64,000 bases of DNA from Xylanibacter ruminicola (GCA_015060625.1 SUYC01000009.1:1-64000), one strand, 5' to 3'. Counted from the stretch's first letter, positions 1 to 9,303 are shown. The notes: generated from the sequence alone by a model not told the origin. Made by a program: numbers and translations.

Positions 1-1049
1 ATGAAATGCAGACGGAAATCCTCTTCCTCGTCCACACTCTTGGACTTGATCACCCAGCATACAAAGCGCTCTATCTGTGGGATGAACCATATCAGTATGA
101 AGGTGTTAACCACGTTGAAGCAGGTGTGGAATGCTGCCAGCACAAAGCTAAGCTTGGCTGCGTTGGCAAGGAACACGCTGGTTGATACAGAGCCTTTCAC
201 CATCTCTACATCATAGCCCACCATGCCGCAAACAGCATCTACAAACGGGCGGAACACAAACAGTATCCATACTACACCAAACACGTTGAAGAACATGTGG
301 GCAAGTGCAGCTCTGCGGGCCTGTGTGTTGGCCGATAGGGCAGCGAGGTTCGAGGTAACAGTGGTACCGATGTTCTCACCCATAACCAATGCGATACCCT
401 GATAGATGGGCAGTGCACCGCTTGAGCAGAGAATCATGGTGATGGCCATGACGGCTGCAGACGACTGGACGCAGAAGGTCATCACGCCACCTAAGAACAG
501 GAATATCAGCGTAGTCAGGAATGAGTCAGGATCAAACGAGGCGAAGAAATTGAGTAGGGCCTGGTTCTCACCCAAATGCATCTCGGTGCCTGTCATTCTC
601 AATGTTCCCAATCCCATCAGCAGGAACGACAGACCGAACAGGAAATCGCCGATATAGCGGTATCTCTTCTGATAAATCAGTATGATGCCTAAGAAAAAGG
701 CTGGATAAACGGCACTGGTGATGTCGAACGACATACCTGCTGACATAATCCAGGCTGTGAGTGTCGTTCCGATGTTGGCACCCATGATAACCGAGATGGC
801 CTGAGCCAAAGTTAGCAAGCCGGCGTTAACAAACGAAACAGTCATCACAGTGGTGGCTGTCGATGACTGTACAGAGGCTGTAACAAGCATACCTGTAAGC
901 ATGCCGGTAAAGCGATTGGTTGTCATCGCACCAAGGACGTGTCGCAATTGCGGACCCGCCATCTTCTGTAATGCCTCACTCATCGACTTCATACCGAACA
1001 TCAACAGAGCAAGCGATCCCAGAAGTTTAAAAATAATCCAGATTGACAT
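1..1049 (-). CDS. Na/Pi-cotransporter family membrane protein (C-terminus beyond left edge)
   Basis: The minus-strand frame is open from ATG at 1049 to the left edge, so about 349 residues are visible and the C-terminal end is missing. It is a polytopic inner-membrane protein with two copies of the Na_Pi_cotrans repeat. Each repeat carries the diagnostic Gln-Ser-Ser core: QSSTATT near residue 60 and QSSAAVM near residue 195, each followed by a glycine-rich re-entrant segment (GANIGTT and GENIGTT). The family couples sodium entry to phosphate uptake, or perhaps export. Many bacterial members end in a PhoU-like domain, which could lie outside the window. It is transcribed divergently from the uridine kinase gene from its own TATCTTTG box. 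The family call is firm; the direction of phosphate movement is not known. Confidence 0.9.
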   Translation of the reverse strand, partial: MSIWIIFKLLGSLALLMFGMKSMSEALQKMAGPQLRHVLGAMTTNRFTGMLTGMLVTASVQSSTATTVMTVSFVNAGLLTLAQAISVIMGANIGTTLTAWIMSAGMSFDITSAVYPAFFLGIILIYQKRYRYIGDFLFGLSFLLMGLGTLRMTGTEMHLGENQALLNFFASFDPDSFLTTLIFLFLGGVMTFCVQSSAAVMAITMILCSSGALPIYQGIALVMGENIGTTVTSNLAALSANTQARRAALAHMFFNVFGVVWILFVFRPFVDAVCGMVGYDVEMVKGSVSTSVFLANAAKLSFVLAAFHTCFNVVNTFILIWFIPQIERFVCWVIKSKSVDEEEDFRLHF

Positions 1050-1081
1050 AAAAAACGTAATTATATTTAGTAAATCGGCTA

Positions 1082-1089
1082 CAAAGATA
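1082..1089 (-). promoter_or_regulatory. Promoter -7 box of the Na/Pi cotransporter gene
   Basis: On the minus strand this reads TATCTTTG, a match to the Bacteroidetes -7 consensus TAnnTTTG, 33 bases before the start codon. It forms a divergent pair with the box at 1132-1139. Confidence 0.6.
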
Positions 1090-1131
1090 AAAAAAAACTC
1101 TGAAATCTCAGTTAAGATTTAAGAAAAATGT

Positions 1132-1139
1132 TATCTTTG
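1132..1139 (+). promoter_or_regulatory. Promoter -7 box of the uridine kinase gene
   Basis: TATCTTTG matches the TAnnTTTG consensus and lies about 28 bases before the preferred start codon. Confidence 0.6.
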
Positions 1140-1167
1140 CAGAAAAAATAGTCTAAAACTGAGTTTG

Positions 1168-2835
1168 ATGCTTATGGAAAAATTAGTAAAAGTTCATGTA
1201 TTAAATAACGATAGGGTAGTGGAGGTTCCTATTGGTTCTAACCTCGATGAAGTTTATCAAGCAGCAGGTGTCGAAATAGCACATGGCCCCATTACGGCGC
1301 ATGTCAATAACAAGGTGGAAGGTATGCACTATCGGGTGTACAAGCAGAAGCAGGTGGAATTTCTCGATATCTGCTCGCCCAGCGGTTCGCGAGCTTACAC
1401 ACGCAGCTTGTTTTTTGTGCTATGCAAGGCTGTTCACGATCTTTTTACTCCTTGCAAGGTGGCTATCGATATACCTGTGTCAAACGGTTACTTTGTAAAT
1501 CTTAATATCGGACGTCCTATCACGCTCGATGTCGTCGGCGTTATTCGTCGTCGTATGCAGGAAATCATAGATGCCGCTTTACCTATTCATCGCTATGAGA
1601 CAACTACTGAGGAGGCAATAGAGATGTTCGACCGTCTGCATAACCGCTCAAAGGTAAAGTTGCTGAAATCTACTGGCAGACTGTTTACTACCTATTATGA
1701 TATTGATGGCTATGTGGACTATTATTACGGTTCGCTGCTTACCAATACCTCGCAGCTCTATCTCTTTGGGCTTGAGAAGTATTTCGATGGTTTGCTGTTG
1801 CGTTTGCCCTCGCGTGAGCATCCTAATGAGTTGGGCGAGATGACGCACCAGGACAAGATGTTTGGCATCTTCAAAGAGCACCATCAGTGGCAGGATATCT
1901 TAGGATTGCGCACCATTGGTGATCTGAACGAAACGATTATCAATGGTCATTCGTCGGAGCTAATACAGATAAGCGAGGCACTGCAAGAAAAGAAGATTGC
2001 TAATATAGCCGATGAGATAGCTCAGCGCAAAGGTGTGAAACTGGTGCTGATAGCCGGTCCTTCGTCGTCGGGTAAAACCACCACCTGTAAGCGTCTTAGT
2101 GTGCAGTTGGCTGTGAATGGTATCCATCCTGTGGGTATCTCGCTGGATGATTATTTCCTCGACCGCGAGAAGACGCCTAAAGATGATAAGGGCGACTATG
2201 ATTTTGAGCATCTGCATGCTTTGAACTTGCCGCTGCTTAACGAGCAGCTGTCGGCTCTGTTCAGGGGCGAAGAGGTGGAATTGCCGCGTTATAACTTCCA
2301 AAAGGGTTGCAGCGAGTGGAGTGGAAAAAAACTGCAACTGAAGGGTAATGAAGTATTGGTGGTAGAGGGTATTCATGCCTTGAATCCAGAACTTACTTCG
2401 GATATTCCTAAAGAACAGATCTTCCGCGTTTATGCTTCGGCCCTCACCACGATTCTGCTGGATAATCATAATTATATCCCAACTACCGATAACCGCCTGT
2501 TACGTCGCATCATACGCGATTATAAGTATCGTGGTGTTTCTGCACAGGAAACTATTCGGCGCTGGCCAAGCGTTAGGGCAGGGGAGAACAAGTGGATTTT
2601 CCCGTTCCAGGAGAATGCTGATGCCATGTTTAATACAGCCATGTTGTTCGAACTGGCTGTCATTAAGAGTCAGGCAGAGCCGCTGTTAGAGCAGGTTCCA
2701 GAAAACTCGAAGGAACATGCAGAGGCTTATCGCCTGCTGAAGTTCCTTCGCTATATCCGTCCCATTCCTGAGACTCAGATTCCACCCACCTCGCTGCTGC
2801 GCGAATTCCTTGGTGGATCGTCGTTTAATTACTAA
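1168..2835 (+). CDS. TGS-domain / uridine kinase fusion (nucleoside kinase)
   Basis: About 555 residues. The N-terminus (about 1-60) is a TGS domain like that of threonyl-tRNA synthetase, and the following segment to about 250 resembles the synthetase second additional domain. The C-terminal half is a uridine kinase / phosphoribulokinase-type P-loop domain with Walker A GPSSSGKTTT near residue 295 and the substrate loop SLDDYF. The kinase phosphorylates uridine or cytidine with ATP or GTP; the role of the synthetase-derived part is unknown. This architecture is common in Bacteroidetes. A TTG lies in frame at 1165 and ATGs at 1168 and 1174; 1168 is chosen, but 1174 is equally possible. The stop is one base from the stop of the convergent polA gene, with no terminator between them. 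Confidence 0.88.
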   Translation: MLMEKLVKVHVLNNDRVVEVPIGSNLDEVYQAAGVEIAHGPITAHVNNKVEGMHYRVYKQKQVEFLDICSPSGSRAYTRSLFFVLCKAVHDLFTPCKVAIDIPVSNGYFVNLNIGRPITLDVVGVIRRRMQEIIDAALPIHRYETTTEEAIEMFDRLHNRSKVKLLKSTGRLFTTYYDIDGYVDYYYGSLLTNTSQLYLFGLEKYFDGLLLRLPSREHPNELGEMTHQDKMFGIFKEHHQWQDILGLRTIGDLNETIINGHSSELIQISEALQEKKIANIADEIAQRKGVKLVLIAGPSSSGKTTTCKRLSVQLAVNGIHPVGISLDDYFLDREKTPKDDKGDYDFEHLHALNLPLLNEQLSALFRGEEVELPRYNFQKGCSEWSGKKLQLKGNEVLVVEGIHALNPELTSDIPKEQIFRVYASALTTILLDNHNYIPTTDNRLLRRIIRDYKYRGVSAQETIRRWPSVRAGENKWIFPFQENADAMFNTAMLFELAVIKSQAEPLLEQVPENSKEHAEAYRLLKFLRYIRPIPETQIPPTSLLREFLGGSSFNY

Positions 2836-2836
2836 T

Positions 2837-5602
2837 TTAATGTGCTTCGAGCCAGTTCTTGCCAAAGCCTGAATCGGCCACCAGAGGTACATTCAATTTC
2901 AGGGCATTCTGCATCTCTTCGAGCACGATGCCCTCTACTTTTTCTTTCTCGTCGGGATAGACTGAGAAGTTCAGTTCGTCGTGTACCTGCAGAATCATTT
3001 TTGAGCGTATTCCCTCGGCTTTAAAGCGGTTATAGATGCGAATCATTGCCACCTTGATGATATCGGCAGCAGTGCCCTGAATGGGAGCATTAATGGCGTT
3101 GCGTTCAGCAAATCCACGAACGGTAGCGTTGTGACTGTTGATGTCTGGCAGATAGCGGCGGCGACCGAATAGGGTAGTGACGTAACCCTTCTCACGAGCC
3201 ACTTCTTTAGATTTTTCCATATAGTCATGTACCTGCGGGAAGGTGTCGAAGTAGCCGTCAATCAGCATCTTAGCCTCGTCGCGTGGGATGTCCAAGCGTT
3301 CGGCAAGTCCAAATACGGTAATGCCGTAGATGATACCGAAGTTGGCGCGTTTCGATTTGGTTCGCTCGTCGCGTGTAACCTCTTCGATAGGCTTTTTGTA
3401 GATGTTGGCAGCTGTGGCTGCATGCAAATCCTTGCCTTCGCTGAACACTTTTATCATCTCAGCATCCTGCGAAAGATGAGCCATTACGCGTAGTTCTATC
3501 TGACTGTAGTCGGCTGAAAAGAACAGACATCCAGGCTCGGGGATAAATGCCTTTCGGATTTCCTTGCCATCTTCGCCGCGGATAGGGATATTCTGCAGAT
3601 TTGGGTCTGACGACGATAGGCGGCCAGTGGCTGTAATCGTCTGGTTAAACGAGGTGTGGATATGATGTGTTTTGGGATTGATCAGCTTGGGTAGGGCGTC
3701 GATATAGGTGCCAATCAGCTTTTTTAAACCTCTGTGTTCCAGTATGTCGGCAACTATCTCGTGCTTATTGCGAAGCTGCTGTAGCACCTCTTCGGACGTG
3801 ACATATTGTCCTGTCTTGGTTTTCTTAGCCTTTTCTACAATTTTAAGTTTATCGAAGAGTATCTCGCCGACTTGTTTGGGCGATGCAATGTTAAATTTCT
3901 CGCCTGCCAGCTCGTAGATACGGGCCTCGATTTCGTTCATGCGATTGGTGAATTGTTTTGACGTTTCTGATAGAGATGCAGTGTCAAGACAAACGCCGTT
4001 CATCTCCATCTCTGCCAGTACGGGCATCAGTGGCATCTCTATATTATAGAAAAGGTCTTCGCACTCGGCTTTCTTCAATTCTGGTTCCAGTTTGTTTTTC
4101 AGTCGCAGTGTGATGTCGGCATCTTCTGCTGCATATTCGTAAACCTGCGAGGGTGGGAGAGTGCGCATCGATTTCTGATTCTTACCCTTTGGGCCGATGA
4201 GTTCTTCGATATGGATGGTCTGGTAGTTCAGATAGATCTCTGCCATGTAGTCCATGTTATGATGCAGTTCGGGCTGGATGAGGTAGTGGGCAATCATCGT
4301 GTCCCACATTTTACCTTTCAGTTCGATGCCGTAATTTCTGAGCACCTCTAAGTCGTACTTCAAATTCTGACCAATTTTTAGAATTTCGGGGTTCTCGTAA
4401 ACGGGTTTGAATATGTTAACAATTTGCAACGCTTCTTCACAATTGGCTGGAATGGGTACGTAAAATGCCTCGAATTCCTTTACGGCGAAGCTCAAACCTA
4501 CCAATTCGGCGTCGATGGCGCTGGTCGAAGTGGTTTCAGTATCTAGACTGAGAATTTTGTTTGTTAAGAAATAATCACAAAGATTTTTCAAATCCTCCTG
4601 ATTATCAACGAGTTTGTAATTGTGAGGTGTCGTTTTTAACGTCTCAAAACTCGTGTTTTCGCTTGCGGCTTGCCCGTCGGGCGCAAATTCTGCAAAGAGA
4701 TCAAGTTGCTGATTTGCTACTTTTTGTGTTTTTTGGCTTTTTTTAATAACACGGTCAGCAAAGCTTTTCATCTCCAGTTCGGTGAGCAATTTGCCCAGTT
4801 CGTCTTCGTTGGGGTCTGTGAGTTTCAGATTTTCCATATCGAGTTCGATGGGCACATCGGTTTTGATGGTTGCCAGGAAGTAACTCATCTTGATGTCATC
4901 TACATGCTGCTCAACTTTTTCGCGAAGTTTACCTTTTATTTCTGATGACCGTGCCAACAGCTGTTCGATACTTCCGAATTCATCGATAAGTTTGGCGGCA
5001 GTTTTTTCGCCAACACCAGGGCAGCCAGGAAAATTATCGGCCGAGTCGCCCATCAGTGCCAGTAAATCTATCACCGCCATAGGGTGGGGGATGTTGTATT
5101 TCTCGCAAACCTCTTTTGGTCCCATTGTTTCATAACCGCCACCATGGCGAGGACGGTAGATGAACACGTTCTCGCGAACCAGCTGTCCGTAGTCCTTATC
5201 AGGTGTCAGCATATAGGTTTCAACACCGATGGAACCTGCTTTTTCGGCAAGTGTTCCAATAACGTCGTCGGCCTCGAAACCATCTACTTGCAAGATAGGA
5301 ATACGATAGGCTTTAAGCAGATCCTTGATGATGGGCACTGCTTTTCGGATGTCTTCTGGTGTTTCCTCGCGCTGGGCTTTATAAGCAGGGAAAGCTTCGC
5401 TACGAAACGTGGGACCATGAGGGTCGAATGCTACACCGATGTGAGTTGGCTTCTCTTTGGTGAGCACCTCGTTCAGCGTGTTCAGGAATCCCATGATGGC
5501 ACTGGTATTTAAGCCCTTCGAGTTTATTCTAGGGTTTTTGATGAACGCATAATAGCTGCGATAAATGAGCGCATAAGCGTCTAAAAGAAACAATTTGTGC
5601 AT
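2837..5602 (-). CDS. polA: DNA polymerase I
   Basis: 921 residues, full length. The N-terminal 5'-3' exonuclease domain (about 1-270) has AFDPHGPTFR, EADDVIG and TPDKDYGQL. The 3'-5' exonuclease domain (about 325-520) keeps its acidic residues (DTETTSTS near 355, KYDLEVL, EDADITLRL), so proofreading looks intact. The polymerase domain has motif A DYSQIELRVMAHLS near 695, motif B with KRANFGIIYG near 750 and motif C QVHDEL near 875. It fills gaps after Okazaki-primer removal and during excision repair. The start at 5602 follows a TAATTTTG promoter box. The gene is transcribed divergently from the polyprenyl synthase gene. Confidence 0.97.
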   Translation of the reverse strand: MHKLFLLDAYALIYRSYYAFIKNPRINSKGLNTSAIMGFLNTLNEVLTKEKPTHIGVAFDPHGPTFRSEAFPAYKAQREETPEDIRKAVPIIKDLLKAYRIPILQVDGFEADDVIGTLAEKAGSIGVETYMLTPDKDYGQLVRENVFIYRPRHGGGYETMGPKEVCEKYNIPHPMAVIDLLALMGDSADNFPGCPGVGEKTAAKLIDEFGSIEQLLARSSEIKGKLREKVEQHVDDIKMSYFLATIKTDVPIELDMENLKLTDPNEDELGKLLTELEMKSFADRVIKKSQKTQKVANQQLDLFAEFAPDGQAASENTSFETLKTTPHNYKLVDNQEDLKNLCDYFLTNKILSLDTETTSTSAIDAELVGLSFAVKEFEAFYVPIPANCEEALQIVNIFKPVYENPEILKIGQNLKYDLEVLRNYGIELKGKMWDTMIAHYLIQPELHHNMDYMAEIYLNYQTIHIEELIGPKGKNQKSMRTLPPSQVYEYAAEDADITLRLKNKLEPELKKAECEDLFYNIEMPLMPVLAEMEMNGVCLDTASLSETSKQFTNRMNEIEARIYELAGEKFNIASPKQVGEILFDKLKIVEKAKKTKTGQYVTSEEVLQQLRNKHEIVADILEHRGLKKLIGTYIDALPKLINPKTHHIHTSFNQTITATGRLSSSDPNLQNIPIRGEDGKEIRKAFIPEPGCLFFSADYSQIELRVMAHLSQDAEMIKVFSEGKDLHAATAANIYKKPIEEVTRDERTKSKRANFGIIYGITVFGLAERLDIPRDEAKMLIDGYFDTFPQVHDYMEKSKEVAREKGYVTTLFGRRRYLPDINSHNATVRGFAERNAINAPIQGTAADIIKVAMIRIYNRFKAEGIRSKMILQVHDELNFSVYPDEKEKVEGIVLEEMQNALKLNVPLVADSGFGKNWLEAH

Positions 5603-5622
5603 AACTTTCTTAATTTTCGGCT

Positions 5623-5630
5623 CAAAATTA
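5623..5630 (-). promoter_or_regulatory. Promoter -7 box of polA
   Basis: Minus-strand TAATTTTG matches TAnnTTTG, about 20 bases before the polA start codon. Confidence 0.5.
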
Positions 5631-5662
5631 CCAAATTATTTTTTAATAACGGAATTATTTGT

Positions 5663-5670
5663 TATTTTTG
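5663..5670 (+). promoter_or_regulatory. Promoter -7 box of the polyprenyl synthase gene
   Basis: TATTTTTG matches TAnnTTTG. It lies inside the upstream-extended reading frame, which is why the start codon is placed at 5687 rather than at 5597. Confidence 0.55.
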
Positions 5671-5686
5671 TGCCAAAATTCTGATA

Positions 5687-6664
5687 ATGATGGATTATTT
5701 ATCGACTATTAGAAAGCCAATCGATGGCGATATGGACAACTTTGTTGAGTTGTTCAAGCAAAGTTTGACTCATGGAGATGGTATGCTTGAGCATATCTTG
5801 AAGCATATCCGCGAAAGGGGAGGGAAGCGTATGCGCCCCATGTTGGTTTTCCTGATGGCAAGAAACCTTGGCGAGGTATCTGATGTTACACAGAATGCTG
5901 CTCTTGGATTAGAGTTGTTGCATACTGCAAGTTTGGTTCACGATGATGTGGTTGATGAAAGTTCTGAACGTCGTGGTCAGCCATCTGTGAATGCTGCTTA
6001 TAATAATAAGGTGGCTGTTTTGGTAGGTGATTATATTTTGTCAACAGCCTTGTTGCGAGTTGCTCTTTCGGATAATCATAGAATCGTACAGCATCTAGCT
6101 GAGCTTGGTCGAAAACTGGCTGCTGGCGAGGTGCTGCAGTTGTCGAATATTTCCAATCAGGAAATATCGGAAGATGTTTATTATCAGGTTATTGACCAAA
6201 AAACAGCCGTTCTGTTCGAGTCATGTTGTATCCTGGGTGCTATTTCGGTTGGTGCTTCAGAAGAGATGATAGAAAAGGCTGCAAAATTCGGACATAATGT
6301 GGGTATGATTTTCCAAATTAGAGACGATATCTTCGACTATTACGATTCGACTGAAATTGGTAAGCCAACCGGTAATGATATGACCGAAGGTAAGCTCACT
6401 TTGCCTATTATTTATGCTCTTTCGCACTATTCGTCTCAAGCGATGCTAACACTGGCCAAGAAGGTGAAAGATGGCTCGATAAATAAGGATGAGATAGCTG
6501 TACTTATCGAGTTTGCCAAACAGTACGGAGGTATCAAATATGCTGAGAAAAAGATGCAAGAGTTTGCTAAAGAGGCACTCGGTTTTATCGATGAATGCGT
6601 GAAACCTGAGCTGCAGGATTCGTTCAAGGCTTATCTTGACTTCGTGATTAAACGAAATAAATAG
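5687..6664 (+). CDS. Polyprenyl diphosphate synthase
   Basis: 325 residues from the ATG at 5687. It belongs to the trans-isoprenyl diphosphate synthase family. The first aspartate-rich motif is DDVVDES (about 95) followed by RRGQPS; the second is DDIFDY (about 215); GGKRMRP near residue 45 binds the allylic or isopentenyl substrate. It elongates a short allylic diphosphate with isopentenyl diphosphate, most likely to make the menaquinone side chain. The frame extends to an ATG at 5597, but that part overlaps the polA start and the promoter box and has no family match. The gene ends just before a strong terminator, so it is probably monocistronic. Chain length cannot be read from the sequence. 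Confidence 0.92.
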   Translation: MMDYLSTIRKPIDGDMDNFVELFKQSLTHGDGMLEHILKHIRERGGKRMRPMLVFLMARNLGEVSDVTQNAALGLELLHTASLVHDDVVDESSERRGQPSVNAAYNNKVAVLVGDYILSTALLRVALSDNHRIVQHLAELGRKLAAGEVLQLSNISNQEISEDVYYQVIDQKTAVLFESCCILGAISVGASEEMIEKAAKFGHNVGMIFQIRDDIFDYYDSTEIGKPTGNDMTEGKLTLPIIYALSHYSSQAMLTLAKKVKDGSINKDEIAVLIEFAKQYGGIKYAEKKMQEFAKEALGFIDECVKPELQDSFKAYLDFVIKRNK

Positions 6665-6691
6665 AAAGTATTCTTATCAGTACTTATAAAT

Positions 6692-6735
6692 AAGAACTCC
6701 AGTCCAAGTGCTAAAGGACTGGAGTTCTTTTTACT
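6692..6735 (+). terminator. Rho-independent terminator after the polyprenyl synthase gene
   Basis: A perfect 14-bp stem (6692-6705 with 6716-6729), a 10-base loop and then a T-rich run. Confidence 0.85.
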
Positions 6736-6805
6736 TTGTACTCGAGTACTTGTACCTAAGTACTTGGCGTTTTGGACTTAGAAGCGTTCGAGCTTGCTTT
6801 GCTTA

Positions 6806-7747
6806 TTAAAAGAATTTGACTTCCTCGCCGATGACCTCGCTTAACAGCAGGTTAGCCAGACGTGATGTGCCCATGCGGAACATCTGGTTGGTAAGCCATT
6901 TTTCGCCCAGAACCTCTTTTACGATGGTGTAGTATATCAATGCGTCCATCACGCTGTTAAGGCCTCCAGCGGGCTTAAAACCTATCATAATGCCCGTTTC
7001 ATCGTAGTACTCCTTGATGGCCTGGCACATTACATAGGCAGCCTCTGGAGTGGCGGCAGGCTCAAGCTTGCCTGTAGAAGTCTTGATGTAGTCGGCGCCG
7101 GCATACATAGCCAGGATAGATGCGGTCTTGATGTTCTGTGCTGTCTTCAAGCAGCCTGTCTCCAGGATAACCTTTAGTTTTGCATCGCCGCAAGCCTCCT
7201 TCATTTGCTGTATTTCGTCGATACAAGTCTCGTAATCGCCCGAAAGGAATGCACCTACACTCAGTACCATATCAATCTCAGTAGCACCATCCTTAACGGC
7301 CAGTCCGGTCTCGATGGTCTTTACCTCGATAAGAGCCTGTGATGAAGGGAACGAACCCGATACGCAAGCCACCTCGACGCCCTCGATTTCAAGTGTTTCT
7401 GAAACCACTTTGGCAAAGCGTGGATATACGCAGATAGTCGCCACGTGGGGTAGGTTGGGGTACTGCTCTTCGAACTGATTTACGCGCTCGGTAAAGGCCA
7501 GTACGCTCTCATCGCTATCGGTGGTCTTCAGGGTTGTAAGCTCTACGCTACCCATCAAGAATTTCTTCACGTCGAGAGTGTCGTTTTCGGCTACTTTCTC
7601 GGCGATGATTTTCTTCACTGCCTCTTTCACTTCCTCGTCGGTCATGTCGAGGTTATACTTACTCAGAGCCTCTTCCATGCGGCTCTTCTGAGGCATCTCA
7701 AAATGGTGATGATGCTCGTGCTCATGCTCATGTTTGTGTTCTGACAT
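6806..7747 (-). CDS. deoC: Deoxyribose-phosphate aldolase with His/Glu-rich N-terminal tail
   Basis: 313 residues. It is a class I aldolase (TIM barrel) that splits 2-deoxyribose-5-phosphate into acetaldehyde and glyceraldehyde-3-phosphate in deoxynucleoside catabolism. The Schiff-base lysine lies in YIKTSTGK and the second active-site lysine in GFKPAGG. Bacterial DeoC is often about 220-260 residues, so this protein is long. About the first 75 residues precede the barrel and begin with a run of alternating His and Glu (residues 4-16), which could bind metal. It is the last gene of the operon that begins with dtd at 9096; the gap to the MazG-like gene is 29 bases. Confidence 0.95.
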   Translation of the reverse strand: MSEHKHEHEHEHHHHFEMPQKSRMEEALSKYNLDMTDEEVKEAVKKIIAEKVAENDTLDVKKFLMGSVELTTLKTTDSDESVLAFTERVNQFEEQYPNLPHVATICVYPRFAKVVSETLEIEGVEVACVSGSFPSSQALIEVKTIETGLAVKDGATEIDMVLSVGAFLSGDYETCIDEIQQMKEACGDAKLKVILETGCLKTAQNIKTASILAMYAGADYIKTSTGKLEPAATPEAAYVMCQAIKEYYDETGIMIGFKPAGGLNSVMDALIYYTIVKEVLGEKWLTNQMFRMGTSRLANLLLSEVIGEEVKFF

Positions 7748-7776
7748 AATTGCTTGTTGTTATAATGTTAAAACTG

Positions 7777-8103
7777 TTATGCTTTTAATTTCTTGTTATG
7801 TATGTGGCGAAGTGAATCGCGCTGGGTTTTCTTCTCGATGGATTTCTGTAGTTCTGTTGTTAGATCCACTCCTGTCTGATTAGCCAGACAGAGCAGAACC
7901 CATAGGATATCTGCCATTTCTTCGCCTAAATTGTCTTTTTCGCCGGCTTTAAAGCTCTGGTCGCCGTATTTGCGGGCCATTACACGGGCTAATTCGCCTA
8001 CTTCTTCAGTCAGGACTGCCATGTTTGTCAGCTCCGAAAAGTAGCGTACGCCATATTCCTTTATCCAGCGATCTACAGTTTCTTGTGCTTCTTTGATTGT
8101 CAT
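7777..8103 (-). CDS. MazG-like nucleotide pyrophosphohydrolase
   Basis: 108 residues from the ATG at 8103. It is an all-alpha NTP pyrophosphohydrolase with the metal-binding pattern EEVGE (about residue 33) followed by EEMADILW (about 73). Such enzymes hydrolyse non-canonical or excess NTPs to NMP and pyrophosphate. The frame stays open upstream to 8178, but the ATG at 8103 overlaps the stop of the preceding gene by four bases, the usual sign of translational coupling, and the family starts there. Preferred substrate is unknown. The setting with dtd and deoC suggests a nucleotide and translation quality-control operon. Confidence 0.85.
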   Translation of the reverse strand: MTIKEAQETVDRWIKEYGVRYFSELTNMAVLTEEVGELARVMARKYGDQSFKAGEKDNLGEEMADILWVLLCLANQTGVDLTTELQKSIEKKTQRDSLRHIHNKKLKA

Positions 8104-8393
8104 TTTATGATGTATTGAATTTTTTCTAATGCCAGCAGGAGAGTGCAACACGCGAGATAGATAATAAGAGCAATCCATCTCTCTAGTCCTCCTAACTCTC
8201 TAATTTCATATCCTCCCCAACTTATTATTATTACTATGAAGGGAATTGCAATGATAAGCAGATGAAATAAGGTTAAAATATAGGTCAGTATTAAGCATCC
8301 CGAGATGACAAGAATGAATCTTTTCATTCGTTTGCTGGCAATATCCGACCATTCTTCCTTTATTTCTTTTGTAAGCCACCTCAATGCATTCAT
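8100..8393 (-). CDS. Small membrane protein, unknown
   Basis: 97 residues with three hydrophobic stretches (about 26-45, 46-60 and 73-91) after a charged, cytoplasmic-looking N-terminus. No family is recognised. It overlaps the next gene (MazG-like) by four bases and is itself overlapped by four bases by the 82-residue membrane protein upstream, so the three are translationally coupled. Its place inside a conserved housekeeping operon argues that it is a real gene and not a spurious frame. Confidence 0.7.
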   Translation of the reverse strand: MNALRWLTKEIKEEWSDIASKRMKRFILVISGCLILTYILTLFHLLIIAIPFIVIIISWGGYEIRELGGLERWIALIIYLACCTLLLALEKIQYIIK

Positions 8394-8638
8394 TTATGTA
8401 TTATCATTTGGGTGATAAGTATGAATATACAAATCAGCAGTATCACGATATACTGCTTGTTTTCGCGCTCGTATTCCTTCCAATGGAAGGCTTTGTAGAG
8501 GAAAACGGTGAGGAATATCAGCAATCCAACGCCACATGGCCATGCGCCGATGGCGTAGCTTTTTACCATCGAAAGTACTACGCCGATAATCAGGAGTAGG
8601 GCACTCGCCAGTTCTATTTCTTTCAGATATTTCTTCAT
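8390..8638 (-). CDS. Small membrane protein, unknown
   Basis: 82 residues with three hydrophobic segments (about 10-26, 31-48 and 63-79). No recognised family. It begins five bases after the dtd stop and its stop overlaps the start of the next membrane-protein gene. The two small membrane proteins may work together, but this rests only on position. Confidence 0.7.
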   Translation of the reverse strand: MKKYLKEIELASALLLIIGVVLSMVKSYAIGAWPCGVGLLIFLTVFLYKAFHWKEYERENKQYIVILLICIFILITQMIIHK

Positions 8639-8643
8639 CGTTT

Positions 8644-9096
8644 TTATTCCTTGTTTTTTGTGTCCATGCAGATGGTTACAGGACCGTCGTTCAGCAGTTC
8701 TACTTTCATATCGGCGCCGAATTCGCCTGTGGCTACCTGCTTGCCGATAGCTTCTGATAACTGTGTGCAGAAGGCTTGGTAGAGAGGGATAGAGTGCTCG
8801 TGACTACCAGCGCGGAACCAACTTGGTCGGTTTCCTTTTTTGTAGCTGGCATAAAGCGTAAACTGACTGATTACCAGACAGTTACCGTCTATATCCAATA
8901 TCGAGCGGTTCATTACATCGTTCTCATCGCCAAACACGCGCAGATTGGCTATCTTTTTTACCAGCCAATCCACATCTTCCATTGAGTCTTCATCGCAAAT
9001 GCCCAACAGAATCAGGTAGCCCTTGTCTATCTGTCCATTTAGTTTTCCATCTATGGTAACGCTGGCGTGGGTAACGCGTTGTATTACTGCTCTCAT
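8644..9096 (-). CDS. dtd: D-aminoacyl-tRNA deacylase
   Basis: 150 residues, the usual size. It removes D-amino acids mischarged on tRNA. The two diagnostic motifs that form the active site across the dimer are present: SQFTLYA near residue 77 and NDGPVT near residue 137. The N-terminus MRAVIQRVTHASV is typical. It is the first gene of a five-gene minus-strand operon with a TATCTTTG promoter box 23 bases upstream. Confidence 0.96.
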   Translation of the reverse strand: MRAVIQRVTHASVTIDGKLNGQIDKGYLILLGICDEDSMEDVDWLVKKIANLRVFGDENDVMNRSILDIDGNCLVISQFTLYASYKKGNRPSWFRAGSHEHSIPLYQAFCTQLSEAIGKQVATGEFGADMKVELLNDGPVTICMDTKNKE

Positions 9097-9118
9097 TATT
9101 TAATTTGTTATTTTGCGG

Positions 9119-9126
9119 CAAAGATA
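9119..9126 (-). promoter_or_regulatory. Promoter -7 box of the dtd operon
   Basis: Minus-strand TATCTTTG, 23 bases before the dtd start codon. Confidence 0.6.
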
Positions 9127-9178
9127 CGACATTTAGCTGAATTATGCAAATTAATTATGATTTGTTTTCGATGCTAGC

Positions 9179-9206
9179 GTTGCAATGTTGCCGTTGCAAC
9201 GTTGCA
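9179..9206. repeat. GTTGCAA repeat cluster 1
   Basis: Copies of GTTGCAA/TTGCAACG include the near-palindrome GTTGCAACGTTGCA at 9193-9206. The same word recurs 100 bases downstream. Confidence 0.6.
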
Positions 9207-9303
9207 TGAAGGAGTATAATAGTTATTTTATAGTATTTCTATTTATCATAATCCTGTAATATATATCGGATATCCTTTCTGTGTAGGGGTAGGATAGTCC
9301 TTA

